A DNA stretch of 52,528 nucleotides from Paramicrosporidium saccamoebae. Its lineage: Eukaryota; Rozellomycota. The position numbers and the translations under genes are program-made. Positions 9,697 through 18,873 of the stretch are shown here, piece by piece (position 1 is the stretch's first letter; every line of letters starts with the position of its first letter). Location: contig MTSL01000179.1 of NCBI GenBank assembly GCA_002794465.1, positions 5,205 to 57,732 of the forward strand. Direction: 5' to 3'. The notes below the pieces were generated by a model that saw only the letters and a list, made by a program, of their open reading frames with translations, did not search any database and was not told the DNA's origin.

Positions 9697-10036
9697 CAAT
9701 ACCACCTACCCCGTCCACCCCCACAGGACATTGGAGCATGTGAAAATGGAATCACATGATTTAACAATTATTTTAATAAAATATTATGTAAAAAGTACCC
9801 GTCCAATATTAATAGTCCCAATCCAGATATCCACCCCAACAAGCTAGATTTGCCCGAGGGTGGCCACCTATTAATGCGCGAGAATATTTATTTCTTAGAA
9901 GCGTCTTGATAGGCCACCGTCCTCATCTCCGCACACTAGTTATAGGATAACTATCAGGATTACCCTCACTACGCAACAGTTTAATAGACCCTTTATTGGA
10001 ATCCGTGTTCCGTATATATACTCTTCACACTTGACA
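9697..10036. other. Spacer between perilipin and eIF2 gamma genes
   Basis: Non-coding. It holds a partial family-B repeat (9908-9966, containing TATAGGATAACTATCAGGAT) and a family-C repeat (9982-10036). The latter gives a minus-strand AATAAA directly after the eIF2 gamma stop. Confidence 0.45.
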
Positions 10037-11483
10037 TTATCTTTGCGGGATCTCCAAATCAACCACCGCCCCGCGAGTAATCTTTCCCCACCCAATCAGA
10101 CGCCAATGGTTGTCGATACGTCGACTAAGGGCAATCTTTTCGCCAATCTCTGTGCAGGTGGGCTTGTTGAGGAGGATTTTGGCCATGTCGCCTTTGACAG
10201 CAAGCACTTTGCCGCCTGTGCAGGTGGAGCCAATATTGACCATGAGCGTCTCAGCTTTGGCAAGACGCTGCACCTTGAGATCTTCTCGAGTGTCTGCCCG
10301 CACTCCGAGGAGACGACGGAGGAGGAAATAATTAATCTCCACTTCGGAGTAGACGGGCGGCAGATGACCCACGGCTCCCAACACTTGACCAACAAGACGA
10401 TCGGCACGACAAAGAGTCGGATCAATCTTTGTGCCCACTCCAATCAAACCGCCAGGCACTGCAAAGGGAAGGTCATTGGCCTCGGCAAATAGAGAAACGA
10501 CGCGGGTAAAGATGGGACGACATACTGATTTTCCCTCCTCATTCTTCACAATAATACCCGGCCGCACTTCCACCTCATCACCAATCTTGAGCACTCCACA
10601 GAGGATACTGCCACCGGCAACTCCGCCCTTTAGATCCTGCACCTCGGAACCCGGCTTGTTGACGTCAAAGGAGCGGATCACAATCATCTTGGGCGGCACC
10701 GAGAAATCGCGTGGCGGTACGGGAATCTTCTTGACAATATACTCACAAACGGCGTCAATGTTGTACTTTAGCTGTCCCGAAATGGGAATAATGGGCGCAG
10801 ACTCGGCAGCTGTGCCACGGACAAAATCTGTAATGTTCTTGTGCTGCTCTTCAGCCACCGTTTCTCGCACCAAATCAATCTTGTTCTGCAAAATGAGAAT
10901 ATTCTTCAACTTCATAATCTCGACGGCGGCCAAATGTTCCGAAGTCTGTGGCTGTGGACAGGGCTCGTTGGCAGCGATCAGCAAAAGTGCGGCATCCATT
11001 ACCGCAGCGCCGTTCAACATGGTGGCCATCAGAATATCGTGGCCAGGGCAATCCACAAAGGAAATGTGTCTGCAATGTCAAGTATCAAGGACTGAGCGCT
11101 TACCTTAGCAATTGCATGCTGCCCCCACAGCCAGAACGCTCGCAGGGAAACGTCACCGGCTTGTCGCTTTTGTACGACCGATAGCATCCCGGACGGGGAC
11201 ACGCATTATTGTCACACTTGTAAATCTTGGCATTTGCATATCCAAGTTTGATGGTGATATTCCTCTCCAGTTCGTTCTTGAAACGCACCGTCTGAACACC
11301 CGAAATTGCCTTTACCACCGTAGACTTTCCATGGGCTACATGGCCAATAGTTCCTACAAGTTTAATAGTCACAGACGTCCATGTACCGATATTAATGGTG
11401 GCCTGGCGTTGGATAACTTCTGGCGAGAGGGCCGTCAGTTCATTGAGGTTCACCGAGGCGAGGGAGGAGGAGAGACTGTCCAT
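10037..11483 (-). CDS. GCD11: Translation initiation factor eIF2 subunit gamma
   Basis: The GTPase subunit of eIF2, which carries initiator Met-tRNA to the 40S ribosome. Exons are 11483-11387, 11353-11104 and 11069-10037, giving 459 residues. ATG 11483 gives the family-typical start [19 protein letters not shown]; the frame upstream has only a GTG. Visible motifs: G1 GHVAHGKST, a zinc-binding insert with [11 protein letters not shown] and CERSGCGG, G3 DCPGHD, G4 NKID, then the two C-terminal beta-barrels. The first intron (33 nt) is a multiple of three: left in, it adds 11 extra residues between NIG and TIGHV inside the P-loop strand, where every known homologue is uninterrupted. The second is 34 nt and its removal restores [14 protein letters not shown]. 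Confidence 0.96.
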
Positions 11484-11668
11484 GGAATTTGGCAGTTCTG
11501 GACAAAACTTGAGCAGCCGGGGGTAGTCAAAGACGGAGGCTGTCAGTGGGGCAGTCTGCTTATTCACAGTACAGAATCCTTAAGGGCTCTGACACTACTG
11601 ATTGGTCAATATCGATCCCGGTTATATAGTATCCCGGTCGACTAAAGCAACCTTTCCTCAGTCGGTGA

Positions 11669-12190
11669 ATGCCGCCCAAACCCAAGAAAGACGCGGCAGA
11701 CACTTTTGGTGAGATGACATCCAACTCTAAAAATGAATCTGCAGCCCAAGTCGAAACAGAGACAGCAGTAGAGAGCAGAGAAAATGCGACTGGATATACA
11801 GTGGCAGGTCCTTCTACTTCCACGACCACACAATACTACACACCCGCTCAGTTCCTATCAAGCGGATATCATGCGCCGCATACGGCACATGCACCAACAT
11901 CTGGTGGCTATTCAGTGCCGCTAGCAGATTCCGACTATGCAACGTTTATGGCCCAGCACGGCGGACAGGTCGCTCCTCACGTAGTCTATGAAGCCAAACG
12001 AGCCACTCGTCAGATGGCCCACTATTTCGACGTTAGCCAATACAAGACGCAACTGGATCAGGGCACTGCTCCTGTTCCACCCGACCCCTCCACCCTCCCA
12101 AAACGACGGCCTACTAAAAAGGAGCTCGAGCAATTCAGGAAACGCAAGGAAGAACGCAAAAGGATACGTAACCGTTGGTTATTTGAATGA
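11669..12190 (+). CDS. Unrecognised protein with basic, helical C-terminus
   Basis: 173 residues starting at ATG 11669, 185 bp from the divergent eIF2 gamma start. Residues 1-95 are low complexity (Ser, Thr, Tyr, Pro, Ala). The C-terminal 75 residues look conserved: KRATRQMAHYFDVSQYKTQL, a Pro-rich linker, then RRPTKKELEQFRKRKEERKR and a terminal WLFE. A disordered head and a basic helical tail are common in small nuclear RNA-processing or spliceosome-associated proteins. I cannot name a family. Confidence 0.7.
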   Translation: MPPKPKKDAADTFGEMTSNSKNESAAQVETETAVESRENATGYTVAGPSTSTTTQYYTPAQFLSSGYHAPHTAHAPTSGGYSVPLADSDYATFMAQHGGQVAPHVVYEAKRATRQMAHYFDVSQYKTQLDQGTAPVPPDPSTLPKRRPTKKELEQFRKRKEERKRIRNRWLFE

Positions 12191-12243
12191 ATCATTTCCA
12201 TTGGTCAATTGCCCCATAAATGGGACGATAACAAACAGCCGCC

Positions 12244-13503
12244 ATGGCGCCGCGTTTCCTTGATCGTCTGACCCAGAAACAGCGTCGGCCCAGCCGAATC
12301 CATCCCAAAAATGAGCCAACCCGCGATGATTCTGCACCCACCGTGCCCATCACACCGTGTGCCTTGGACAAGCACATTGAAGCACCGCTGCAGAGGAAGC
12401 GTAAGCTTATTACGAGTATCAACGGAGCAGTGAAGCGGGTGATGACTGGCTTTAAGAAGCTGACAATGCGAGATGTAGACTTGTCTATTGTGCATTCGGT
12501 AACATTCGAGCCGACAGTAGAGATGGTCACGACCCCAGAGCAGGAACTGAGATATCGGGCATTGAGACTCGATGAAATGTTTGGTCAGTTTTTAAGACAG
12601 TGCAGAGAGTTGACAGCCGCACAGGCTGAGCATATCTCTATCCCACCAGAACTTTTACAGGAAATGGCCTCGTATACAAAGCTCCTCCAGACTTGGTATC
12701 TAAAGGATGTACAGCCAGAAGTGGAACATGACCAACAAGATGAAAGCGACAAAGAGTGCCAATCCGAGGTGACTGACGCTGTCTGCTCATCAGATATTGC
12801 GGCCAATTCCACGACTATCCTTGACGCTACCACGGCCTCATCAGTAAACGAGTTTATTGATCTGTCTTATCAGGCAAAGGCGGCTCTGACAGAAATTGAA
12901 AAAGGAACTGTTGAAGCGGTCGAGAATAGCGATGAAGCCAACGATGTGACAATTGAGAATAGCGATCAAGCCAACGGTGTGGCAATTGAGAATGCCGATG
13001 AAGCCAACGGTGGGACGATTGAGAATGCCGATGAAACAAACAAAAAAGATGAAACGTTAGATACCGTGATGCATATTCTAGTCGAGGCCCCACAAGCCAT
13101 ATACATGCCCGAAGAACCTCTGGTATCAGAGGCCGATGTTATCTGCCAAGACGAGGTTATTTCTGTCATTCCCAAATCTCTGGTTCCAAATGATTCCATG
13201 CCAAGCCTGACTGGTCTGTTTGAAAAGCACAATTTTTCTAGTACTGAAGCTATTGATACTCTCTGTGACCTCGCCAATTCCAGGGCCATTCTCAGTGATC
13301 GTTCTGTTAGTACCGACATTTCGGACATTGGGATCCTCAGTGACCGCTCTGAAAATGCCAGTCTGACTTCAGTGCAACAGCGAACCAGTCGCTCCTCTTT
13401 TGCAAGCAACAGCAGCCGGCGTCGCATGGACCCGCATATCGCTTACATTGTGTCCCTATACGAAAGCATCCACACTCTTGTGGCCGACTCGGACTCTGAA
13501 TAG
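12244..13503 (+). CDS. Unrecognised acidic protein with short tandem repeats
   Basis: 419 residues. The N-terminus is basic (MAPRFLDRLTQKQRRPSR), then a helical segment around 100-160. Residues about 230-262 are four imperfect 10-11-residue repeats of the type xIENxDEAN, encoded by a 30-33 nt minisatellite at about 12930-13045. Two ILSDRSxxxS-type repeats occur near 355-385, and a Ser/Arg-rich patch precedes the C-terminus. No membrane segment, signal peptide or known domain is visible. It starts 54 bp after the preceding gene on the same strand. Confidence 0.7.
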   Translation: MAPRFLDRLTQKQRRPSRIHPKNEPTRDDSAPTVPITPCALDKHIEAPLQRKRKLITSINGAVKRVMTGFKKLTMRDVDLSIVHSVTFEPTVEMVTTPEQELRYRALRLDEMFGQFLRQCRELTAAQAEHISIPPELLQEMASYTKLLQTWYLKDVQPEVEHDQQDESDKECQSEVTDAVCSSDIAANSTTILDATTASSVNEFIDLSYQAKAALTEIEKGTVEAVENSDEANDVTIENSDQANGVAIENADEANGGTIENADETNKKDETLDTVMHILVEAPQAIYMPEEPLVSEADVICQDEVISVIPKSLVPNDSMPSLTGLFEKHNFSSTEAIDTLCDLANSRAILSDRSVSTDISDIGILSDRSENASLTSVQQRTSRSSFASNSSRRRMDPHIAYIVSLYESIHTLVADSDSE

Positions 13504-13547
13504 ATGCTAATGTAGGAGCTGATGAATAGAATTCCGTCTTTATACAA

Positions 13548-13727
13548 TCATTGAGATCTCTTTAGATTTTCTTCAAGATTTCGCACAGCCTCCTCCCGTC
13601 GCCTTGTCAAAATGTCGCGTCGGCACATGAAAAATAGTACAGCACCGCTGCCCAACATTATTGCCCTACAGGTCATTGCACTGTGTATCAAATACCAAGG
13701 GATAAAAACTTCTTTCGGAGAAGACAT
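13548..13727 (-). CDS. 59-residue single-pass membrane protein
   Basis: Small frame ATG 13727 to TGA 13548. The predicted product has a short polar head (MSSPKEVFIPWYLIHSAMT), one hydrophobic segment (MLGSGAVLFFMC) and a highly charged helical tail (RRDILTRRREEAVRNLEENL). This head/TM/coil plan is typical of small mitochondrial inner-membrane or assembly proteins, but I cannot name it. It fills an otherwise empty gap between a convergent and a divergent neighbour; the POT start is 135 bp away. Confidence rests on protein-like composition only. Confidence 0.5.
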   Translation of the reverse strand: MSSPKEVFIPWYLIHSAMTCRAIMLGSGAVLFFMCRRDILTRRREEAVRNLEENLKRSQ

Positions 13728-13862
13728 GTTCTCCTAACTCTTAACTCTTGGCTTTTGACTGGCTCTCCTAGAACTTGTGAAGAAACGATCGAAAACGAAT
13801 GAAAAAATATTTATGCTCCTTTCCTTGTCAATCTCAGGCTTGTTGGGGCCAATTTCGCCGAA

Positions 13863-15692
13863 ATGGGACGCAAGCGCGCCCGCTCTTCCGGCAAAGAAAA
13901 AGTGTCCGATTCATTACCAAATGATACTGTGATTGATACGGAGACTCTCGCCGGCGTGGAGGAGCCATTGTTGGCTGGCACAGAAGGGCGCAAGACTTAC
14001 AAACACCCATACACTGTTGCTGGCGTGGAAGAGTATGGAACTCGCAAACACTCGCGCACACTCTCTGGAGTCGAGGAACCATTGCTGGTTGGTGCAGAAG
14101 AACACAAGGCTCGCAAATATCCGTACACGATATTCTTTATTATTGGCAATGAGTTTTGCGAGCGTTTCTCCTTCTACGGCATGAAGGCCATCCTCCCCAT
14201 CTATCTCACTTCCTACCTCGGGTTTCACGAATCCCACGCGACCACCATCATCCACACATTCAATTTCAGCGCCTACTTCTTTTCCCTTTTCGGAGGCATT
14301 CTCAGTGACAATTGGTTGGGAAAGTTCAAGACAATTCTGTACCTGTCCCTGGTGTATTGTGTGGGAAATGCAGTCATGTCAGTAACGGCGCTGCCTGGCG
14401 TTACGGGTATACCGCCTAATTGGTGGGGGATGGCGTTGGGGCTTTTGTTAATTGGAATCGGAACGGGCGGCATTAAGCCTTGCGTGGCATCATTCGGGGG
14501 AGACCAGTTTGAGCCGCATCAGAGCAAGGAATTGTCAGTGTTCTTTGCCGTATTCTACTTTGCCATCAATGCGGGATCAATGTTGTCCATGTTCCTGACG
14601 CCGCTACTTCGCAACAATGTCCACTGTTTTGGACAGCAGAGCTGCTATCCATTGGCATTTGGAGTACCAGCGGTGCTAATGTTTGTCGCATTGGTCGTAT
14701 TTGTGGCAGGGAGTGCATTGTACAAAAAGGAGCCGTCACGAAATAACGTCGTACTAATGTTTTTCTCTCTTCTTGGCACCGCTATTTTCAGAAAAATCAA
14801 GTCCATCTTTAAGAGTAATGATGACCGACACTACCCTTACTGGCTCTACTGCGCAGCTGACAAGTATGAGGCATCATTCATTGAAGATGCTCGCCGAGTG
14901 CTGACAGTGTTTCTTGTGTTTTCTCCAGTCTGTTTCTTCTGGGCGCTGTACGATCAGCAAGGATCCTGGTGGGTCTATCAAGCCGTCATGATGAAGAACA
15001 AGATGCACATTGCAGGTTGGAATGTGACCATCCTCCCAGAACAGATGGGACTATCCAATGCTGTGCTCATTTTAGTTCTCATTCCCGTGTTCAGCAAATT
15101 CCTGTACCCAAGCTTTGATCGAATAGGCAGGCCGATTAAGGCACTTTATCGGATTGGCTTGGGAATGGGCTTGGCCCTTGTCTCTTTCGTAATGGCAGCA
15201 ATCCTACAGTTTATAATAGTCGCACGCGGAACCTTTGATGTATCGCCCACCGATCCCACTGTGCAAGTATGTGTCTCGGGATGCGTCAACATTTTTTGGC
15301 AGCTCCCACAGTACTTTATCATCACGTGTGCCGAAGTCTTTCTCTCCGTCACAGGACTCGAGTTTGCCTACTCGCAAGCCCCCGCCAGCATGAAATCTGT
15401 TTGTCAGGCCGGCTGGCTACTCACTGTTGCTGGTGGAAATCTGATTGTAATTATTGTGACCCTAATCGATCCAATTAGCTGGTTCGGTCCTAAAAATGCA
15501 ATGGCCTGGAACTTCTGTCTCTGGACCGTCATTATGGCAGCCGGGACCTTTATCTTCGCCGGTCTGGCCTGTGGATACAAGTATCGGGAGGATGCAAACG
15601 AAACTGGTAGGGAGGAAGAGTACCTACCACTGGCGGCCACCAACTCCCAATTGAGTATCCAGTCAGATACTCCGTTAATTGTAAAAAAATAG
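13863..15692 (+). CDS. POT/PTR (SLC15-type) proton-coupled oligopeptide transporter
   Basis: 609 residues, about 12 membrane segments. The family signature ExxERFxxYG is present as EFCERFSFYGMKA (about residue 95), followed by GGILSDNWLGK, a second signature with FAVFYFAINAGSMLSMFLTP, and the conserved GTGGIKPCVASFGGDQF. POT carriers import di- and tripeptides with protons and would suit a parasite feeding on host peptides. The N-terminal 90 residues are unusual: two near copies of GVEEPLLxGxE..K..K.PYT, with a third degenerate element between them, precede the first helix. The C-terminal tail is acidic and ends TPLIVKK. Plasma-membrane versus vacuolar location cannot be decided. Confidence 0.92.
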   Translation: MGRKRARSSGKEKVSDSLPNDTVIDTETLAGVEEPLLAGTEGRKTYKHPYTVAGVEEYGTRKHSRTLSGVEEPLLVGAEEHKARKYPYTIFFIIGNEFCERFSFYGMKAILPIYLTSYLGFHESHATTIIHTFNFSAYFFSLFGGILSDNWLGKFKTILYLSLVYCVGNAVMSVTALPGVTGIPPNWWGMALGLLLIGIGTGGIKPCVASFGGDQFEPHQSKELSVFFAVFYFAINAGSMLSMFLTPLLRNNVHCFGQQSCYPLAFGVPAVLMFVALVVFVAGSALYKKEPSRNNVVLMFFSLLGTAIFRKIKSIFKSNDDRHYPYWLYCAADKYEASFIEDARRVLTVFLVFSPVCFFWALYDQQGSWWVYQAVMMKNKMHIAGWNVTILPEQMGLSNAVLILVLIPVFSKFLYPSFDRIGRPIKALYRIGLGMGLALVSFVMAAILQFIIVARGTFDVSPTDPTVQVCVSGCVNIFWQLPQYFIITCAEVFLSVTGLEFAYSQAPASMKSVCQAGWLLTVAGGNLIVIIVTLIDPISWFGPKNAMAWNFCLWTVIMAAGTFIFAGLACGYKYREDANETGREEEYLPLAATNSQLSIQSDTPLIVKK

Positions 15693-15727
15693 TTAATCTC
15701 GTGATAAAGTGCCGCATTAATGCATAA

Positions 15728-16132
15728 CTAATGTTTATGATTTCCTAAGAGGCCTTGCCGAACAGCCTCTCTTAGACGCTCATTCTCCCTCCTCAGTCCC
15801 TCAATGGACTCGTTGGCCATGCCCAGTAGTCGTGCCTGGCTACATCTTCCTGCACCCACCAGTTCCGCCATCCGAGCCAGCTCGTCTTTTATCTTCCCGC
15901 GACGCTTGTGTTCACTAGCGACGTGTCGCTCGCGGCGTTCTTGTTCGTCCAGACGCGGTGTAAGTGTACAGAGAAACTTTTCAATATAATCCAACTCCCG
16001 GAGGTCGAGTAAACGCGGTCCCTCTGCAGTGTGGTGTGGCATGGTCGCTGATGGCGCATCTATAGTAGGCAGTTCAGCTAAAAGAGAACCGTTAAAGCCG
16101 CAGAGATCCGTAATAGGACCGTCATCCGGCAT
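15728..16132 (-). CDS. Basic helix-loop-helix transcription factor
   Basis: 134 residues. The bHLH region spans about residues 64-125: basic region ERRERHVASEHKRRGKIK with the H70/E74/R78 pattern expected of E-box binders, helix 1 DELARMAELVG, a short loop, and helix 2 SQARLLGMANESIEGLRREN running into a short leucine-zipper-like extension. The R at position 13 of the basic region predicts CACGTG-type class B sites. Residues 1-60 are unstructured with an acidic, hydrophobic mix that could be an activation domain. Convergent with the POT gene, with stop codons 35 bp apart. Confidence 0.82.
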   Translation of the reverse strand: MPDDGPITDLCGFNGSLLAELPTIDAPSATMPHHTAEGPRLLDLRELDYIEKFLCTLTPRLDEQERRERHVASEHKRRGKIKDELARMAELVGAGRCSQARLLGMANESIEGLRRENERLREAVRQGLLGNHKH

Positions 16133-16653
16133 AACACGGCTTTAATATTTTATTACATTTACCGTAACCTGGATGGAGTGCATCAGTCCCGTTGCTGTAT
16201 AGTGGGGCCGCCTTGTTGATATGTGGTGATCAATCAGTGCTTTACACTGTAACAGATCAGTTTGAGATAGAGATCAAATAGGGGATATGATCATATCTGT
16301 AGGGTGTTATATCGTCATAGAACAACTGGTGTCGACCGTGAAGGTAAAAAGGCAAGCATTGTGCAACATGGACGGGAATATTATTAAATTTGGGGGTTAA
16401 AAATACGGGCACAAAAACTGGCATTGGCTGATGTAGATATATTTCTCCAACTAGTCATCTTTGCTAATTTACTAGTCAATTTCTCCCTTACTCTGTAACA
16501 TCCCCCCTCACAAACATTTAGCAACTTTAGACGGCGTTGTGAGCATAGTGGTTGCCAGTCCAGAGTCATAGTTATTTCTAAATCTGTCTCTATTGGGCAT
16601 AATTACAATCGATTGGGCCTATAATTGAACCCTGCGGATGCCTACCTCAGCAG
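16133..16653. other. Spacer between bHLH and secreted kinase genes
   Basis: About 520 AT-rich bases between divergent genes. No convincing ORF, RNA gene or repeat-family member was seen. It is much longer than the other divergent spacers in the window. Confidence 0.4.
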
Positions 16654-17685
16654 ATGCAGCTTTATGGCTTTCTATGTCTCGCACTGTGCGTTCAGTGCAG
16701 CGTATCTAATGGTGGTCCAAGGAACACGGACTATTCTCGACTTGGCATGGAGGAACTGCTGCTGCTTCCAAAGACAATGCTGCTAGATAGCAATGGCCAG
16801 TATATTCCCATCTATCCACAGTGGGGATCGCAGCAATGCTCTGCAAATCTTTTCCACATGGAAAGCCCTTTGGGGAGAGGCGGCAATGCAGTGGTAGTCC
16901 GTGCTCAACACCGCGACAATGGCAAAACGGTGGCGATCAAGATTTTCACCGTTGATGATTCTGAGGATAATGTCGGTCTAATTGAGGCTATTCGGACGGA
17001 GGAAGTACTGTTGGCGTTGCTCGATGATCCAAGGTTCCCGAAGCTGTGGTGTAGCTTCAAAGAGGGACAACAGGTATTTTTGGTGATGCAATATCTCGAC
17101 GGCGTCAATTTGTTCACCGAACTCTGTAGTACACCCGTCCCGTTCCGGCTTAATTTCACCATAAGAGTCATGGCAGAGATAGTTGAAGCACTGGAATTCT
17201 TGCATCGTCGCCACATCATCCACCGGGATGTCAAGCTGGAAAATATAATTGTAACACAGGATGGCCATGTGTATCTGATTGATATGGAGCATGCTGTGTA
17301 TGCACCCGATGGTGCAACTCTGCCAGCAGGGACATCTTGCAACATGGCACCGGAGATGTGGGAGTCAAAAGGGTACGATGACGGAGTGGACATGTGGGCA
17401 CTGGGATTGGCACTCTATGAGATGACCACTCTCCGACATCCGTTTCAAAATTACCTCTCCTCAAATGATAGACTGTTTGAGGCTATAAGCCGAGGCGTGC
17501 CTGCTACTGGCGAGCCTAATGTTGACCGTTTGCTAAAAAGATTATGCAGCTTGAACCCGGCGGAAAGGTGGTCATTTGCGAATAAGAATCTGGATTTAAT
17601 CAAACTACAATTACATACCATGATAGCATACTCTGAGTTAACGGATTCTACCATAGGATCCGTATCTGAACTGACAGACTGGTAG
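16654..17685 (+). CDS. Secreted Ser/Thr protein kinase-like protein with altered DFG motif
   Basis: 343 residues with an N-terminal signal peptide of about 19 residues (MQLYGFLCLALCVQCSVSN). The kinase domain covers about 75-320: glycine loop LGRGGNAVV, VAIK lysine K96, hinge VMQYLDGVN, catalytic loop HRDVKLEN (H190, D192), APE-like MAPEMWE, and DMWALGLALYEM. The magnesium motif, normally DFG, is DME (from D210), so the metal-binding Asp is kept but the Phe-Gly pair is lost. No transmembrane segment is visible, so export is likelier than a receptor. A secreted kinase in a presumed parasite is a candidate effector. Activity is plausible because K, HRD and D are all present. Confidence 0.83.
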   Translation: MQLYGFLCLALCVQCSVSNGGPRNTDYSRLGMEELLLLPKTMLLDSNGQYIPIYPQWGSQQCSANLFHMESPLGRGGNAVVVRAQHRDNGKTVAIKIFTVDDSEDNVGLIEAIRTEEVLLALLDDPRFPKLWCSFKEGQQVFLVMQYLDGVNLFTELCSTPVPFRLNFTIRVMAEIVEALEFLHRRHIIHRDVKLENIIVTQDGHVYLIDMEHAVYAPDGATLPAGTSCNMAPEMWESKGYDDGVDMWALGLALYEMTTLRHPFQNYLSSNDRLFEAISRGVPATGEPNVDRLLKRLCSLNPAERWSFANKNLDLIKLQLHTMIAYSELTDSTIGSVSELTDW

Positions 17686-18023
17686 TTATAAAACGTATTA
17701 CTAGTGTGACGTAGAAGACTGTTTAGTTGGATATTTGAGGATGGTTCCCTAGTTTGGAGAAGGGATAATCAGAACAATCGATGAAGGATAATGAGATCTT
17801 TATCATTTGAGAACTACTACATTATTTTCGAGACCACAAAAGGACTTGCATGTTCATAATAAGAGTTCCCTTACCTCCCGAACAAATGTGATAAAGTCTG
17901 TGGTATTATCCCCACTACGCGGCACTAGGAAATAGTGCCACGTTGCCGTGTCATGTTGTCATGCTGCTATATTATTAGTCTGTCTATGCAGGGGTTTATA
18001 ACGTCACAATCCTTGAACCAGTC
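17686..18023. other. Spacer with diverged family-A repeat
   Basis: Non-coding, between the kinase and a small secreted protein. It contains a family-A copy at 17706-17930. TTTATAACGTCACAAT lies shortly before the next start codon. Confidence 0.4.
17706..17930 (+). repeat. Dispersed repeat family A, diverged copy
   Basis: Begins GTGACGTAGAAGACTG...TTAGTTGGATATTTGAGGA and ends AAAGTCTGTGGTATTATCCC followed by CACTACGCGGCAC. Both ends match the copies at 25474 and 46879; the middle does not. Confidence 0.55.
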
Positions 18024-18452
18024 ATGAGAATCCTCTTCTTTGCCCTCGCAGTCTTGGCCCTAATATCTAAATCTCACTGCAGCTCTAGCTCTATTAGTAT
18101 CGAAGATATGGACGTTGTCGGTCAACTATACGAGATACCAAGTATCCAGACTCTAAATATTTCTATGCCTGCACCCATACCTGCACCTGTGCTGGTGTCC
18201 GTGTCTGGGGCTGGGTCAAGCCCAGAGCCAAATTACGATAGCCTATTGCGGGATTGGAGTACATTTGGGAACCCAGCGAGACGTGCGCCGAGCAGAAGTG
18301 CATCTCCTAGACCTTCGTCTGGTAATCAACTCGGAAGTAAGCCGTCTGCTCGTGGTAGAGCAAACCTTAGCTCGAGCAGTGATGACTCTTCTTCAGAGTC
18401 AGAATCCTGGATACAAAACTTTGATCAGACAGCCCCATACGCATTCTTCTAA
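18024..18452 (+). CDS. Small secreted Ser/Pro-rich protein
   Basis: 142 residues. Signal peptide of about 19 residues (MRILFFALAVLALISKSHC), then an acidic stretch (SIEDMDVV), a Pro/Val-rich stretch, and a Ser/Arg/Pro-rich region ending in a Ser run with acidic residues. No cysteines after the leader and no known domain. Probably disordered, possibly glycosylated. Convergent with another small secreted protein at 18637-18873. Confidence 0.65.
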   Translation: MRILFFALAVLALISKSHCSSSSISIEDMDVVGQLYEIPSIQTLNISMPAPIPAPVLVSVSGAGSSPEPNYDSLLRDWSTFGNPARRAPSRSASPRPSSGNQLGSKPSARGRANLSSSSDDSSSESESWIQNFDQTAPYAFF

Positions 18453-18636
18453 GGGTGAAGGGAAAAGTCTGCTATCGTTCACTATTAATCAGAGCAATAA
18501 AACCTCGGATAAATAAATGACCAACTATTAAGCTTAGTCACTCTTTAACGGCACTAAACCTGATTCGGCAATACGTCGTCAAATACCATAATGTATAGAG
18601 GTTTATAATGGCTCAAATTTATCAAGTCTAGTCTAT

Positions 18637-18873
18637 TTAGTTTGTCAGGTCCATTGAATAGTCGTCATCAATCATGGAGATATCATCCTCATAGAAGATG
18701 CTCATGGACTCGGATGGGACCTCTAGTTCCATAGCCTCAATGTTGGCAGCGACCTTTGGGGCAAGAGTTGCCGTCCTGGGAACAGGCCTTTGCGGATTGC
18801 TTCGTGTAACTATAGCATTGACTCCAGTACGAGCAAAGGCGACAAGGCAAAACAGGCTGAATAGAATTTTCAT
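18637..18873 (-). CDS. Small secreted acidic protein
   Basis: 78 residues from ATG 18873. Signal peptide MKILFSLFCLVAFARTGVNA, a basic/Pro-rich middle (RSNPQRPVPRTA), then a strongly acidic Met/Ser/Asp tail (FYEDDISMIDDDYSMDL). A longer frame exists upstream, but it places the hydrophobic leader internally, so 18873 is preferred. No family recognised. Confidence 0.58.
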   Translation of the reverse strand: MKILFSLFCLVAFARTGVNAIVTRSNPQRPVPRTATLAPKVAANIEAMELEVPSESMSIFYEDDISMIDDDYSMDLTN

